Assembly: GCA_910576325.1 (NCBI GenBank)
Contig: CAJTIM010000001.1
Coordinates: 124,001-188,000, forward strand
Direction of reading: 5' to 3'
Origin: Clostridia bacterium
Lineage (GTDB): Bacteria; Bacillota; Clostridia; Lachnospirales; Lachnospiraceae
DNA length: 64,000 bases
The translations under genes and the position numbers were made by a program. The notes beneath the pieces are model-generated. The model had not been told where the DNA came from and made no database searches. It saw only the letters and a list, made by a program, of their open reading frames with translations. Below, piece after piece: positions 36,499 to 44,723 of the stretch. The stretch's first letter is position 1. Each line of letters begins with the position of its first letter.

Positions 36499-36905
36499 GG
36501 TGTTTACCTTCTTTCTTTACTTATTATACTACATGTGGTGGAAAAGTAAAGGTTTCTTTGTGGGGAAGTAAAGGGAGGTTGTTCAATATGTATTTAACTT
36601 ATTTGGCAGCAAAACGGGGGAGCTTGCAAGTGTATCTTATTTCTGGTAAACTTAGATGTATTGGGGAGGGCGATTTGAGATTTTACGGAGGGACGGTAGG
36701 TTGTGCAGGCTGCGGGCAGGTACCGCCACCCCTGATCGGGGCGGCCCTCCTCCCCTCCGCCGGTAACGTTACGTGGCTGGACGGAAATGGTTTATCTCTG
36801 ATATGGTGTCCGGGGGATTTTTCTTGGAATGTGGTTTTTGGGCGGAAATTCAGATCTGGTGTTTGGGGCTGTATGAGGGATACGGAATTGGAATAGGAGA
36901 AAGAG
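36499..36905. other. Intergenic region with DUF4250 promoter and no supported gene
   Basis: On the minus strand TTTACT (36545-36550), 16 nt, TATAAT (36523-36528) is the DUF4250 promoter. From 36590 to 36890 an open reading frame exists on the plus strand, but it has no ribosome site or recognisable protein features. A GC-rich inverted repeat (around 36680-36765, with CCCCTGATCGGGG at its centre) is present. The region ends in GGAATTGGAATAGGAG before ATG 36906. Confidence 0.55.
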
Positions 36906-37403
36906 ATGGAGAAACGAGTGATTGATCCGGAAAAGAGAAGACAGGTACAGAGGACTACGACGAGAGCGGTTGTTGGGGTTACGTTGGTGATTGCGGCTTA
37001 TGTGGTTTATGCGATGATTACGAAAAATCTGAATATTGTTGTTTTTGAGGCGATGTTGATGATTTTTGTGGGGGCTTATGTGATTTTGAATGATTTTGTG
37101 GAGCCTTATCGCCTTGGGATTTTTAAGGAAATGACGGTGGGGCAGAAAAATGGGTTTATGAAGATTCTTGTGCTGGATGCGGTGGGAATCGGGGCGGTGC
37201 TGTACTGGATTGTTGGTATGGGGAATGCGGAGAATGTGAATAATAGTATTTTTCCCTTGTTGATCTATATTATTTCTGCGCAGTGGAAGCGTAAGTTCCG
37301 GCCGGAGTTTGAAGGGACGGATGAGGAGCGGGAGGGTGAGGATGGCTCCCCGGAGGAAACCGGTTCGTTGGATATGGCGGAAGAAGATCGTGGGGATGAG
37401 TGA
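36906..37403 (+). CDS. DUF6442-like four-helix membrane protein
   Basis: The product is 165 residues behind TAGGAG. Four membrane segments are visible (about residues 20-38, 42-62, 85-105 and 112-128). The acidic C-terminal tail (FEGTDEEREGEDGSPEETGSLDMAEEDRGDE) has no cysteine. Many Clostridia encode similar small four-helix proteins of unknown role next to HTH regulators. Its codons strongly favour T- and G-ending forms (GTT, ACG, GCG, TTG), in contrast to genes such as era. Confidence 0.6.
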   Translation: MEKRVIDPEKRRQVQRTTTRAVVGVTLVIAAYVVYAMITKNLNIVVFEAMLMIFVGAYVILNDFVEPYRLGIFKEMTVGQKNGFMKILVLDAVGIGAVLYWIVGMGNAENVNNSIFPLLIYIISAQWKRKFRPEFEGTDEEREGEDGSPEETGSLDMAEEDRGDE

Positions 37404-37514
37404 GAGATAAGGGGTGTTGGAAATAAGTTGGCTGACTTTTTCGACGCCCCTTCTGTATTGGCTCCTTTTTGCATATATTAGGATAATGAAAAATGGTGTT
37501 TGGGAGCGTACTGG

Positions 37515-38267
37515 GTGAGGAAGGATGTGACAGCCGGCTTTCCGGCGTGGAAGCGCGGGCTTTTGGTGGGCGTGATTGGGCTTGCGGCGGTAGGAGCGGC
37601 GGCCGGTATACGGGACAGGCAAATTGAGGGCGGCAGGGAGATGGTGATGGGGGATGCCTCCGGGGAGGAAGAAGGGGCTGAAAGCAGGTCCGGGGTGGAG
37701 CCGGGGGAGGAGACGAAAAAGATTGCTCTGACTTTTGATGACGGTCCTCATCCCCGCTATACGGAGGAGCTTCTTGATGGTCTGGCGGAGCGGGAGGTGA
37801 AGGCTACTTTTTTTCTTTTGGGACAAAATATTGAGGGCCGGGAGGAGATTATTGAGCGGATGGCCAGGGAAGGGCATCTGATTGGGAATCATACGTATTA
37901 TCATGTGGATATTACGAGGCTGTCTCAGAGGGAGGCGTGCAGGGAAATTTTGGATACCAGTGAAAAGATTACGGCTATTACCGGGCAGCCGGTGGAATAT
38001 ATTCGTCCGCCCTTTGGCAATTGGGATAAGGAGCTGGAATGTGAGGTTATGATGCTGCCTATTTTCTGGTCTGTGGATACGCTGGACTGGACGACGAAAA
38101 ATGAGGATCAAATTGTCCAAAAGGTAGTGACGAAAATTGAAGAAAATGATATTATTTTAATGCATGATTCTTATGACAGCACCGTGAAAGCGGCTCTTCG
38201 GATCGTGGATCTGCTGCAGGCGGAGGGGTATGAGTTTGTGACGGCGGATGAGCTGATCCTGGAGTGA
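37515..38267 (+). CDS. Polysaccharide deacetylase (NodB family)
   Basis: The start is uncertain: GTG 37515 has GGGAG upstream, while TTG 37500 is also in frame. The product is about 250 residues: a short membrane anchor (about 15-32), an acidic Gly/Glu-rich linker, then a full NodB domain with the motifs TFDDGPHPRYT (metal-binding DD), GNHTYYH (metal-binding His pair), RPPFG and ENDIILMHD. These enzymes remove acetyl groups from peptidoglycan or other surface N-acetyl sugars with a divalent metal. The catalytic residues all appear intact. rarA begins 31 nt after the stop. Confidence 0.9.
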   Translation: MRKDVTAGFPAWKRGLLVGVIGLAAVGAAAGIRDRQIEGGREMVMGDASGEEEGAESRSGVEPGEETKKIALTFDDGPHPRYTEELLDGLAEREVKATFFLLGQNIEGREEIIERMAREGHLIGNHTYYHVDITRLSQREACREILDTSEKITAITGQPVEYIRPPFGNWDKELECEVMMLPIFWSVDTLDWTTKNEDQIVQKVVTKIEENDIILMHDSYDSTVKAALRIVDLLQAEGYEFVTADELILE

Positions 38268-38297
38268 GGGAAGTTGAAAGCGGAGGGAATACGGGAC

Positions 38298-39647
38298 ATG
38301 GATAACAGCATGGATTTGTTTGATTATATGCGGAAGAATACTTTGGAGCAGGAGGCGCCTCTGGCCTCCCGGCTGCGTCCGAAAACGCTGGAGGAGATTG
38401 TGGGGCAGCGGCATATTCTGGGGAAGGATAAGCTGCTTTACCGGGCTATTAAGGCGGACAAGCTGAGTTCTCTTATTTTTTACGGTCCTCCGGGGACGGG
38501 GAAGACTACGATTGCCCGGGTGATTGCCAATACCACCAAGGCCAGCTTTACCCAGCTGAATGCTACGGTGGCGGGGAAGAAGGATATGGAGGCGGTGGTT
38601 TCCCAGGCTAAGGATAACTTGGGGATGTATGGGAGAAAGACCATTCTTTTTGTGGATGAGATTCACCGGTTTAATAAGGGGCAGCAGGATTATCTTCTGC
38701 CCTTTGTGGAGGACGGTACGGTGATACTTATAGGGGCCACTACGGAAAATCCTTATTTTGAGGTGAATGGGGCTTTGATTTCCAGGTCGGTTGTGTTTGA
38801 ACTGAAGGCGCTGGAGCCGGGGGATGTGAAGGAGCTGATTCACCGGGCCGTGTATGATGAGGAACGGGGAATGGGGGCTTACCAGGCGGTGATTACGGAG
38901 GAAGCGGCGGATTTTCTGGCGGATATTGCGGGAGGGGATGCGCGATCGGCTCTCAATGCGGTGGAGCTTGGCATTCTGACTACGGAGAAGGGGGAGGACG
39001 GGCGGATTCATCTCACCAAAGAGGTGATTTCCGAATGTATTCAGAAGCGTGCGGTGCGGTACGATAAGACGGGGGACAACCATTATGATACGATTTCCGC
39101 CTTTATCAAAAGTATGCGCGGCTCTGATCCGGACGCGGCTGTTTATTATCTGGCAAAAATGATTTATGCCGGGGAGGATGAGAGGTTTATTGCCAGAAGA
39201 ATTATGATTTGTGCTTCGGAGGATGTGGGTAATGCGGACCCTATGGCGCTGACGGTGGCGGTGTCTGCGGCACAGGCCGTGGAGCGCATCGGATTTCCCG
39301 AGGCCCAGATTATTCTGGCGCAGGCGGCGGCTTATGTGGCCTGTGCGCCCAAGAGCAATTCGGCGGTAAATGCCATTGGGAAGGCGATGGAATCGGTGAA
39401 AAGCCGCCGGACCAGTGTTCCCGTTCATCTGCAGGACGCCCATTATCCGGGGGCAAAGAAGCTGGGGCACGGAACGGGATATCGGTATGCCCATGACTAT
39501 CCCAATCATTATGTGGAGCAGCAGTATCTGCCGTCGGAGATTGAGGGGGAGGTTTTCTATGAGCCTTCGGAAAATGGGTATGAGAAAGAGATAAGGGAAT
39601 ATTTTAAAAAGATAAAAGGTTCCCCGGGAGAAACAGAGAACTCATAG
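38298..39647 (+). CDS. rarA: Replication-associated recombination protein RarA (MgsA)
   Basis: ATG 38298 has GGAGGG 10 nt upstream; TTG 38274 in the same frame is an alternative. The 449-residue product starts the family block with MDLFDYMRKNTLEQEAPLASRLRPKTLEEIVGQRHILG. AAA+ motifs: Walker A GPPGTGKTT, Walker B LFVDEIHRFNKGQQD, sensor 1 ATTENPYFEVN, then the lid and the RarA C-terminal tetramerisation domain (SDPDAAVYYLAKMIYAGEDERFIARRIMICASEDVG, AYVACAPKSNSAVNAI). It acts at stalled replication forks. Complete length. Confidence 0.97.
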   Translation: MDNSMDLFDYMRKNTLEQEAPLASRLRPKTLEEIVGQRHILGKDKLLYRAIKADKLSSLIFYGPPGTGKTTIARVIANTTKASFTQLNATVAGKKDMEAVVSQAKDNLGMYGRKTILFVDEIHRFNKGQQDYLLPFVEDGTVILIGATTENPYFEVNGALISRSVVFELKALEPGDVKELIHRAVYDEERGMGAYQAVITEEAADFLADIAGGDARSALNAVELGILTTEKGEDGRIHLTKEVISECIQKRAVRYDKTGDNHYDTISAFIKSMRGSDPDAAVYYLAKMIYAGEDERFIARRIMICASEDVGNADPMALTVAVSAAQAVERIGFPEAQIILAQAAAYVACAPKSNSAVNAIGKAMESVKSRRTSVPVHLQDAHYPGAKKLGHGTGYRYAHDYPNHYVEQQYLPSEIEGEVFYEPSENGYEKEIREYFKKIKGSPGETENS

Positions 39648-39757
39648 CAGGTTTAGGAAGAAATGCTTTTTGGCGGACGCTTCCGAAGCAGGGCGGAAAT
39701 TTTATGAATACGCACTGCTTCGGGAAGAAGGCCGGCTGCGGAGCGATACCTGATGTT

Positions 39758-40279
39758 CTACAGGGTTTCCGGTTCCGGATAGTCCAGGCCGAAGGTTTCG
39801 GCTGTTACGGACTTCATAACCTGGGGCGTCATGGGCCGGTCGCCGTAGTCCGTAGGGGTCTCGGCAATCTGATTTACTACCTCAAGTCCCTCAATCACTT
39901 TTCCGAAGGCTGCGTAAGCGCCGTCTAAGTGGGGACTTGTCTTGTGCATCACAAAGAACTGGGAGCCGGCGGAATCGGGGTCCATAGATCTTGCCATAGA
40001 GAGTACGCCGGGGGTATGCTTCAGATCATTGGCAAAGCCGTTCTGTGAGAACTCTCCCTTGATGGAGTAGCCGGGATCGCCCATGCCGTTTCCGTTGGGA
40101 CAGCCTCCCTGGATCATAAAGCCCATAATGACCCGGTGAAAGGTAAGGCCGTTGTAGAAGCCTTTGTTTATCAGACTTAAAAAGTTGCGGACGGTGTTGG
40201 GAGCGATATCGGGATAAAGCTCGGCCTTGAAGATTTGTCCGCCCTCCATTTCAAATGTAACAATCGGATTTTGTGCCAT
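39758..40279 (-). CDS. Cyclophilin-type peptidyl-prolyl isomerase
   Basis: The product is 173 residues, cytoplasmic (no signal peptide). Cyclophilin core blocks: FKAELYPDIAPNTVRNFLSLINKGFYNGLTFHRVIMGFMIQGG (catalytic Arg in FHRV), LSMARSMDPDSAGSQFFVM and AAFGKVIEGLEVVNQI. The GDPGYSIKGEF insert is typical of the bacterial PpiB type. The minus-strand promoter is TTTACG (40365-40370), 17 nt, TAAAAT (40342-40347), and AAAGGAG lies before the ATG. An imperfect hairpin (39680-39728) separates its end from rarA. It assists folding of proline-containing proteins. Confidence 0.95.
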   Translation of the reverse strand: MAQNPIVTFEMEGGQIFKAELYPDIAPNTVRNFLSLINKGFYNGLTFHRVIMGFMIQGGCPNGNGMGDPGYSIKGEFSQNGFANDLKHTPGVLSMARSMDPDSAGSQFFVMHKTSPHLDGAYAAFGKVIEGLEVVNQIAETPTDYGDRPMTPQVMKSVTAETFGLDYPEPETL

Positions 40280-40341
40280 TTTTTATATTCTCCTTTTTGG
40301 TTCGAGTGTACTGACCTGTTCCGCATGGAAGGCCGGATTCT

Positions 40342-40370
40342 ATTTTAGCGGAAAAGGGAGGATTCGTAAA
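40342..40370 (-). promoter_or_regulatory. Cyclophilin gene promoter
   Basis: Minus-strand TTTACG (40365-40370), 17 nt, TAAAAT (40342-40347). Confidence 0.75.
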
Positions 40371-40384
40371 GGAGTTTTTGTAAA

Positions 40385-41230
40385 ATGCTGAAAGGAATTG
40401 TCATTGCTGCTTCGGGAGCGGAGCTTTTGAAGCAAACCCTTACAAGGGAACATCTGCCCTGGGCGGAGGTCAGGCATCGGGAGCCGGCTGATTTTTTAAA
40501 AGCTCTGGATGGGCTTAGGGCAAAAAAGAGGGAGATTTTGTGCCTGGTGGAGACAGACCGGGAGGAAAGAATCGCCCTGGAACTGGGATTTTTCTGTGTG
40601 GGGTATCTGAATCCGGCTTTGCAGGAGGAGCATTTGTCCGGCTGCCGGATTCTTCTGGAGGGGTTTCAGGAGATTGACAGGAGCTTTCTTCAGAATGTCC
40701 ATACGCGCGCCCTGGGGCTTCCCGTGCTGATAGCGGAGACGGAGCGCCTTTTGATTCGGGAAATGACCCTGCTGGACTTAGACCAGATCAATGCTCTTTA
40801 TCAGGAGGAGCCTTCCATGACTCTTTCGCCGGAGCTGGCCCTTGACCGGCAGGAGGAGGAAGAGAAGATCAAGGCTTACATTGCCTATATGTATGGGCTT
40901 TATCAGTTCGGCATGTGGGTGGTCATTGAGAAAAAGAGTCGGGAAATGATTGGACGGGCCGGCTTTGGCATTGCGGATTATCTGGATTTTGCGGAGATTG
41001 ACATGGGATATCTGATTGGGAAGAAGTACCGCAGACAAGGCTACGGGGAGGAGGCTTGCCGGGCGGCGCTGGCTTATGGGCGGCAGGTATTGGACTTTCC
41101 GGGGGTCAGCGCTTATATTGAGCGGGAAAACGGAAGCTCTCTGGGTCTTATAGAGAAGCTTGGTTTTAAACGGAAGCAGAGCTTTGACTACCAGGAGCGG
41201 CATTTGTGCAGATATCGGCTGGAGTTTTAG
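40385..41230 (+). CDS. GNAT-family N-acetyltransferase with N-terminal extension
   Basis: The product is 281 residues, start behind AAGGAG. The C-terminal 165 residues are a RimJ/RimL-like GNAT domain: ETERLLIREMTLLDLDQINALY, GMWVVIEKKSREMIGRAGFGIAD, MGYLIGKKYRRQGYGEEACRAAL (the Q/RxxGxG/A acetyl-CoA site as RRQGYGEE) and ENGSSLGLIEKLGFK. The first 115 residues form a separate alpha/beta module (IVIAASGAELLKQTLTREHLPW...LCLVETDREERIALELGFFCVGYLN) that resembles the HAD-like or receiver-like modules fused to such enzymes in Lachnospiraceae. The substrate is unknown. The next gene follows after only 42 nt. Confidence 0.85.
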   Translation: MLKGIVIAASGAELLKQTLTREHLPWAEVRHREPADFLKALDGLRAKKREILCLVETDREERIALELGFFCVGYLNPALQEEHLSGCRILLEGFQEIDRSFLQNVHTRALGLPVLIAETERLLIREMTLLDLDQINALYQEEPSMTLSPELALDRQEEEEKIKAYIAYMYGLYQFGMWVVIEKKSREMIGRAGFGIADYLDFAEIDMGYLIGKKYRRQGYGEEACRAALAYGRQVLDFPGVSAYIERENGSSLGLIEKLGFKRKQSFDYQERHLCRYRLEF

Positions 41231-41272
41231 GGAAACGCAGGATTGGTATATAAGAGGAGTGAAAAGACGGAT

Positions 41273-42751
41273 TTGAGGGAACAATTTGAACAGATCAAAA
41301 AAAATGAGGATGTACGCCAGAGCCTTATTTCTATCAGGGCGGAGCTTAGAGGCGGGCAGGGACTTAAGGAGCTTAAGGCGCTTTTTCAGGAGGAGCCGGA
41401 GGCGCTGCTTTCCAAGCTTGGGCACGAGGACGCCAAGGTGCGCAAAAACGCCGCTCTGGTGCTTGGAAGCATAGGAACGCCGGCCTGCCGGGACGCGCTG
41501 TGGAAGGCGTATGGGTCCGAGGGGCAGCGCTTTGTGAAAAGTGTTTACCCGGAGGCTCTTAAGGGCTGTGACTGCGGGGAACTGCTGGATGGGCTTAAGG
41601 AGCGGAGGCAGGCGCTTCTTAAGGAGGAGGAAACCCCGGAGACAGGGAAGCACAGGCAGGAGGAGCTGCGAGCGCTGAATGGGCTGCTGGCCCGGTATGA
41701 GAAGCCAAAGGGACATCGGTTTACGGGCTTTTTAAGGCCCTCGGATGTGATTCTCGTTACCCACCGGGATTACCGTGAGGCGGTTCTTAAGCAGATTTCG
41801 GAGGGGCAGTGTGTGCTTTTAAAGGCAGGCGTGAAGGTGCTGGGAGGGAATCTTGAGGAGCTTATGAAGCTTCGCGCCTTTCGGGAGCTTTTGTTCTGTC
41901 TGAATATGGATGAGATTTCCGGGGAGCAGGCGGCGGAGAAGCTTGCGTCTTCCGATTTGCTGCCGCTTCTTAAGGAGCTGCATCAGGGGGAAGGACCGTT
42001 TTACTTTCGGATTGAGTGCAGGAGCCGGATGACCCTGGAGGAGCGGAGTGCATTTACAAAGAAATTGGCCGCGCGTCTGGAGATGATGACCGGGGGGCGG
42101 CTTGTCAATTCTACTTCGGACTATGAGCTGGAGCTGCGCCTGGTGGAGACAAGGGCGGGGGGATTTTATCCTCTGGTGAAGCTGTTTACCCTGCCGGATC
42201 GGCGGTTTGCATACCGAAAAAACAGTGTGGCAGCCTCTATCCGCCCGGAACAGGCGGCGCTTTTTATGGAGCTGGCTGATGAATATCTGAAGGAGAATGC
42301 CCGGGTTCTGGACCCCTTCTGCGGCGTGGGGACTATGCTGATTGAGCGGAATTACCGGGTCCATGCGGATACGCTTTACGGGGTGGATATCTATGGCCCG
42401 GCCATTGCGGGAGCCAGGGAAAATACGGAGATTGCCCGGATGACGGCTCATTATGTGCACCGTGATTTTCGTGATTTTACCCATGAGTATCCCTTTGATG
42501 AGATTGTGACAAATTTTCCGGCCAAGGGGAAGACAAGGAACGGGCATGAGCTGGAATTTCTCTATGGGAGGTTTTTTGATCGGGCGGAGGAGCTTCTTCG
42601 TCCCGGGGGGCTGGTGCTGCTTTACAGTCATGATCCGGCGTTTGTGCGCAGGCAGATGCGGGAGCATAAGGGGATGGAGCTTTTGAAGGAGTGGCCTATG
42701 GGCGGCAAGGAGGAGAGCCGGCTGTTTGCGATTCGTTATGTGACTTCATGA
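41273..42751 (+). CDS. RNA methyltransferase-like protein with N-terminal HEAT-like repeat
   Basis: The start is unclear: TTG 41273 follows AGAGGAG at 13 nt; TTG 41243 is in frame further up. Of about 492 residues, the first 130 contain a HEAT-type repeat (HEDAKVRKNAALVLGSIGTPACRDALWKAY). A middle region looks like a THUMP-type fold. The last 180 are a class I methyltransferase: motif I VLDPFCGVGTMLIE, an acidic loop GVDIYGPAIAGARENTEI and a motif IV variant VTNFPAKGK in place of NPPYG. This arrangement fits the TrmN/Trm14/RlmKL-type base methyltransferases that modify tRNA or rRNA. The exact target cannot be told. Confidence 0.75.
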   Translation: MREQFEQIKKNEDVRQSLISIRAELRGGQGLKELKALFQEEPEALLSKLGHEDAKVRKNAALVLGSIGTPACRDALWKAYGSEGQRFVKSVYPEALKGCDCGELLDGLKERRQALLKEEETPETGKHRQEELRALNGLLARYEKPKGHRFTGFLRPSDVILVTHRDYREAVLKQISEGQCVLLKAGVKVLGGNLEELMKLRAFRELLFCLNMDEISGEQAAEKLASSDLLPLLKELHQGEGPFYFRIECRSRMTLEERSAFTKKLAARLEMMTGGRLVNSTSDYELELRLVETRAGGFYPLVKLFTLPDRRFAYRKNSVAASIRPEQAALFMELADEYLKENARVLDPFCGVGTMLIERNYRVHADTLYGVDIYGPAIAGARENTEIARMTAHYVHRDFRDFTHEYPFDEIVTNFPAKGKTRNGHELEFLYGRFFDRAEELLRPGGLVLLYSHDPAFVRRQMREHKGMELLKEWPMGGKEESRLFAIRYVTS

Positions 42752-42845
42752 TTTGTGTATCGGATCTTCGGTTCACACACCACTGTTCCGCGAGGCGTTT
42801 CCGCACATTTTGTGCGGAAATCCCGAGTTGACATGCTATATAAAA

Positions 42846-42907
42846 TTTTAACTTTACAAGGTAGTTTGAAAATGTTATAGTTAAAAAAAGAGAAAATAAA
42901 GTTAAAA
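42846..42907 (+). promoter_or_regulatory. Promoter flanked by an 11-bp inverted repeat
   Basis: TTTACA (42853-42858), 17 nt, TATAGT (42876-42881). TTTTAACTTTA (42846-42856) and TAAAGTTAAAA (42897-42907) are exact complements placed either side of the promoter, a likely operator pair for the HTH protein encoded next. A TTTCCGCAC/GTGCGGAAA hairpin (about 42799-42821) precedes it and may end the upstream transcript. Confidence 0.7.
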
Positions 42908-42922
42908 GCGGAGACGGCAGAA

Positions 42923-43960
42923 GTGAGTTTTAAAGAAGAAAAGCGGGAAAAGATTAAAAGATACCTGTTAGATAAGGTCGATATGAACCAGAGGGATTTG
43001 GCGAAGAGAACGGCGGATACCTTTGAGATCTCTTTGAATACCGTTTATCGTTATCTCAGAGAACTGGAAGAGCAGGGGATTATAGAAAAAAAGGACGGCC
43101 GGTATGTATTTGTAGAAAATGTGAAAACGGTTTGCCTAAAGCTTTCCCAGGGCGAGCGTCTGGAGGAGGACAATATTTATCTGAAATACATTGATAAATA
43201 CGTAAATTCTCTCTCGGATAATGTGCAGAGAATCTGGCAATACTCCTTTACGGAAATGATGAACAACGCAATTGAACATTCCGAGGCTGAGCTTGTGACA
43301 ATCAGGGTTGTCCAAAATTACTTGAATACGGCTATTTTTATCGTGGATAATGGAATCGGCATATTCCGGAAAATTAAGGAATATTATTCTTATGCTTCCC
43401 TGGACGATGCGGTGAATGAGCTGTTTAAGGGCAAGCTGACAACAGATAAAAAGAACCATTCCGGGGAAGGAATATTTTTTACATCGAGAATACTGGACCG
43501 CTTTGCGGCGGTTTCTGACGGTAAAATTTTTTCTCATGACAAATACACGGAGCTGCTGCGGAATCTGGAGGATATAAAAGCCCTGAGGGATTGGAAGGAG
43601 CGAAAAGGAACTGTGGTTTATATGGAGCTTTCCAATTTCAGCAATAAAATCTTAAAAGAGGTGTTTGATATGTTTGCGGATGTTGACGGCGGATTTACCA
43701 GGACTCATATTCCGATTAAAAATATTTATGAGATGTACCCGGTATCCCGTTCACAGGCGAAGCGTTTGTGCCATAGATTTGAAAATTTCAAGGAGATAGA
43801 GCTTGATTTTCAGGGGATCAGTGAGATCGGGCAGGGGTTTGCCCATGAAATTTTTGTTGTATTTCAAAATGAGCATAAGGATGTGAAGCTGGTTCCCACA
43901 CATATGACTGAAGAAGTGGAGCGGATGGTTTATCATGTCACGGGCGGCAGGAGTGTATAG
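42923..43960 (+). CDS. HTH - HATPase - STAS-like (DUF4325) three-domain regulator
   Basis: GTG 42923 gives 345 residues. Residues 1-65 are a winged helix (MNQRDLAKRTADTFEISLNTVYRYLRELEEQGII). Residues 105-245 are a GHKL ATPase: N box FTEMMNNAIEHS (E111, N115), G1 box VDNGIGIF (D142) and G2 box HSGEGIFF (179-186). Residues 265-340 form a STAS-like DUF4325 domain (RSQAKRLCHRFENFKEIELDFQGISEIGQGFAHEIFVVFQ). A DNA-binding part, an anti-sigma-kinase-like ATPase and an anti-anti-sigma-like module in one chain suggest an intramolecular partner switch controlling transcription. The operator-like repeats around its promoter suggest self-regulation. The domain calls are good; the signal is unknown. Confidence 0.8.
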   Translation: MSFKEEKREKIKRYLLDKVDMNQRDLAKRTADTFEISLNTVYRYLRELEEQGIIEKKDGRYVFVENVKTVCLKLSQGERLEEDNIYLKYIDKYVNSLSDNVQRIWQYSFTEMMNNAIEHSEAELVTIRVVQNYLNTAIFIVDNGIGIFRKIKEYYSYASLDDAVNELFKGKLTTDKKNHSGEGIFFTSRILDRFAAVSDGKIFSHDKYTELLRNLEDIKALRDWKERKGTVVYMELSNFSNKILKEVFDMFADVDGGFTRTHIPIKNIYEMYPVSRSQAKRLCHRFENFKEIELDFQGISEIGQGFAHEIFVVFQNEHKDVKLVPTHMTEEVERMVYHVTGGRSV

Positions 43961-44013
43961 CTGATACCCCTGGGGCAAGGAGCGGGAGCGAAGGAAAAAG
44001 AAGAAAGGGGCGC

Positions 44014-44586
44014 ATGGATTTTATGTGGAAGCAATGGGCGGGAAAACAGTATCGCGGATTTGCGGCGCTTTTTTTGCTGGCGGCAGTTTTTCTGACGCTG
44101 TCCGCATGCGGCAGGGGAGAACATGAGGAGGAAGCCCTTATGATGCGGGCGGAAAATGCGGAGGACGTGGACGAAGAAGCGCCGACGCTGGCCCTGGTGC
44201 TGACCAGCCGGGACGGGGCGGAGAATGATGAGTTGATAGGAAGCTTCCGGGAAATGGCGCAGGAGCAGGGAGCGGAGCTTCTCGTCCGGCTGCCTGATGT
44301 GTCGGAGGAGGATGCTTTGAAGGCCCGGGAGCTGACAGGGAGCTTTGTTCTCTGCGAGGTGGACCCCATTGAATACCAGATGCTTCTGATCAATGAGCTG
44401 GTGGCGGAAAATGTGGATGTGATAGCCATTTACCCCAATCACAGCGAAGCTCTGGAGCCGGTGCTTGCAGCCGCCAGATCGGTAGGAATCCGTGTCTGTG
44501 CTTTCGGGCAGCAGGTGGGAGAGGAAAGCTGCGATGTTTATACAACCGTTGAGGAAGCTTCAGGGGCAGCAGCGGAGCTTTTGTGA
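44014..44586 (+). CDS. Lipoprotein with half of a periplasmic-binding-protein fold
   Basis: The product is 190 residues, ribosome site GAAAGGGG. The signal sequence ends in lipobox LSAC (Cys near residue 32), followed by an acidic linker. Residues 57-185 match the first lobe of ribose-type binding proteins (TLALVLTSRDGAENDELIGSFREMAQEQGAELLVRLPDVSEEDALKARELTGSFVLCEV..., VAENVDVIAIYPNHSEALEPVLAAARSVGIRVCAFG). The second lobe, normally another 130 residues, is absent, and the frame closes with a normal stop. It may be a degraded binding protein or a one-lobe sensor. A strong terminator follows at 44660. Confidence 0.65.
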   Translation: MDFMWKQWAGKQYRGFAALFLLAAVFLTLSACGRGEHEEEALMMRAENAEDVDEEAPTLALVLTSRDGAENDELIGSFREMAQEQGAELLVRLPDVSEEDALKARELTGSFVLCEVDPIEYQMLLINELVAENVDVIAIYPNHSEALEPVLAAARSVGIRVCAFGQQVGEESCDVYTTVEEASGAAAELL

Positions 44587-44659
44587 GCAGGTGATTAGGT
44601 GCGGACAGAAGGATGAAGCAGCTTAAGAAACGGCCGAAGCAAAATATGAGAAATAAGAA

Positions 44660-44711
44660 GGCCCTCACAGAATTACCGCCTTGCGGCTGATGTGAGGGCC
44701 GGATTTTTTTT
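44660..44711. terminator. Terminator between convergent genes
   Basis: GGCCCTCACA (44660-44669) pairs with TGTGAGGGCC (44691-44700), followed by GGATTTTTTTT. It can act for the lipoprotein gene and, from the other side, for the ABC operon. Confidence 0.85.
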
Positions 44712-44723
44712 GCAGGGCATTTC

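Noticed and set aside
36489-36896. Plus-strand frame of 135 codons between DUF4250 and the DUF6442-like gene
   Set aside because: It starts inside the DUF4250 gene and promoter on the other strand, lacks a ribosome site, and its translation looks random.
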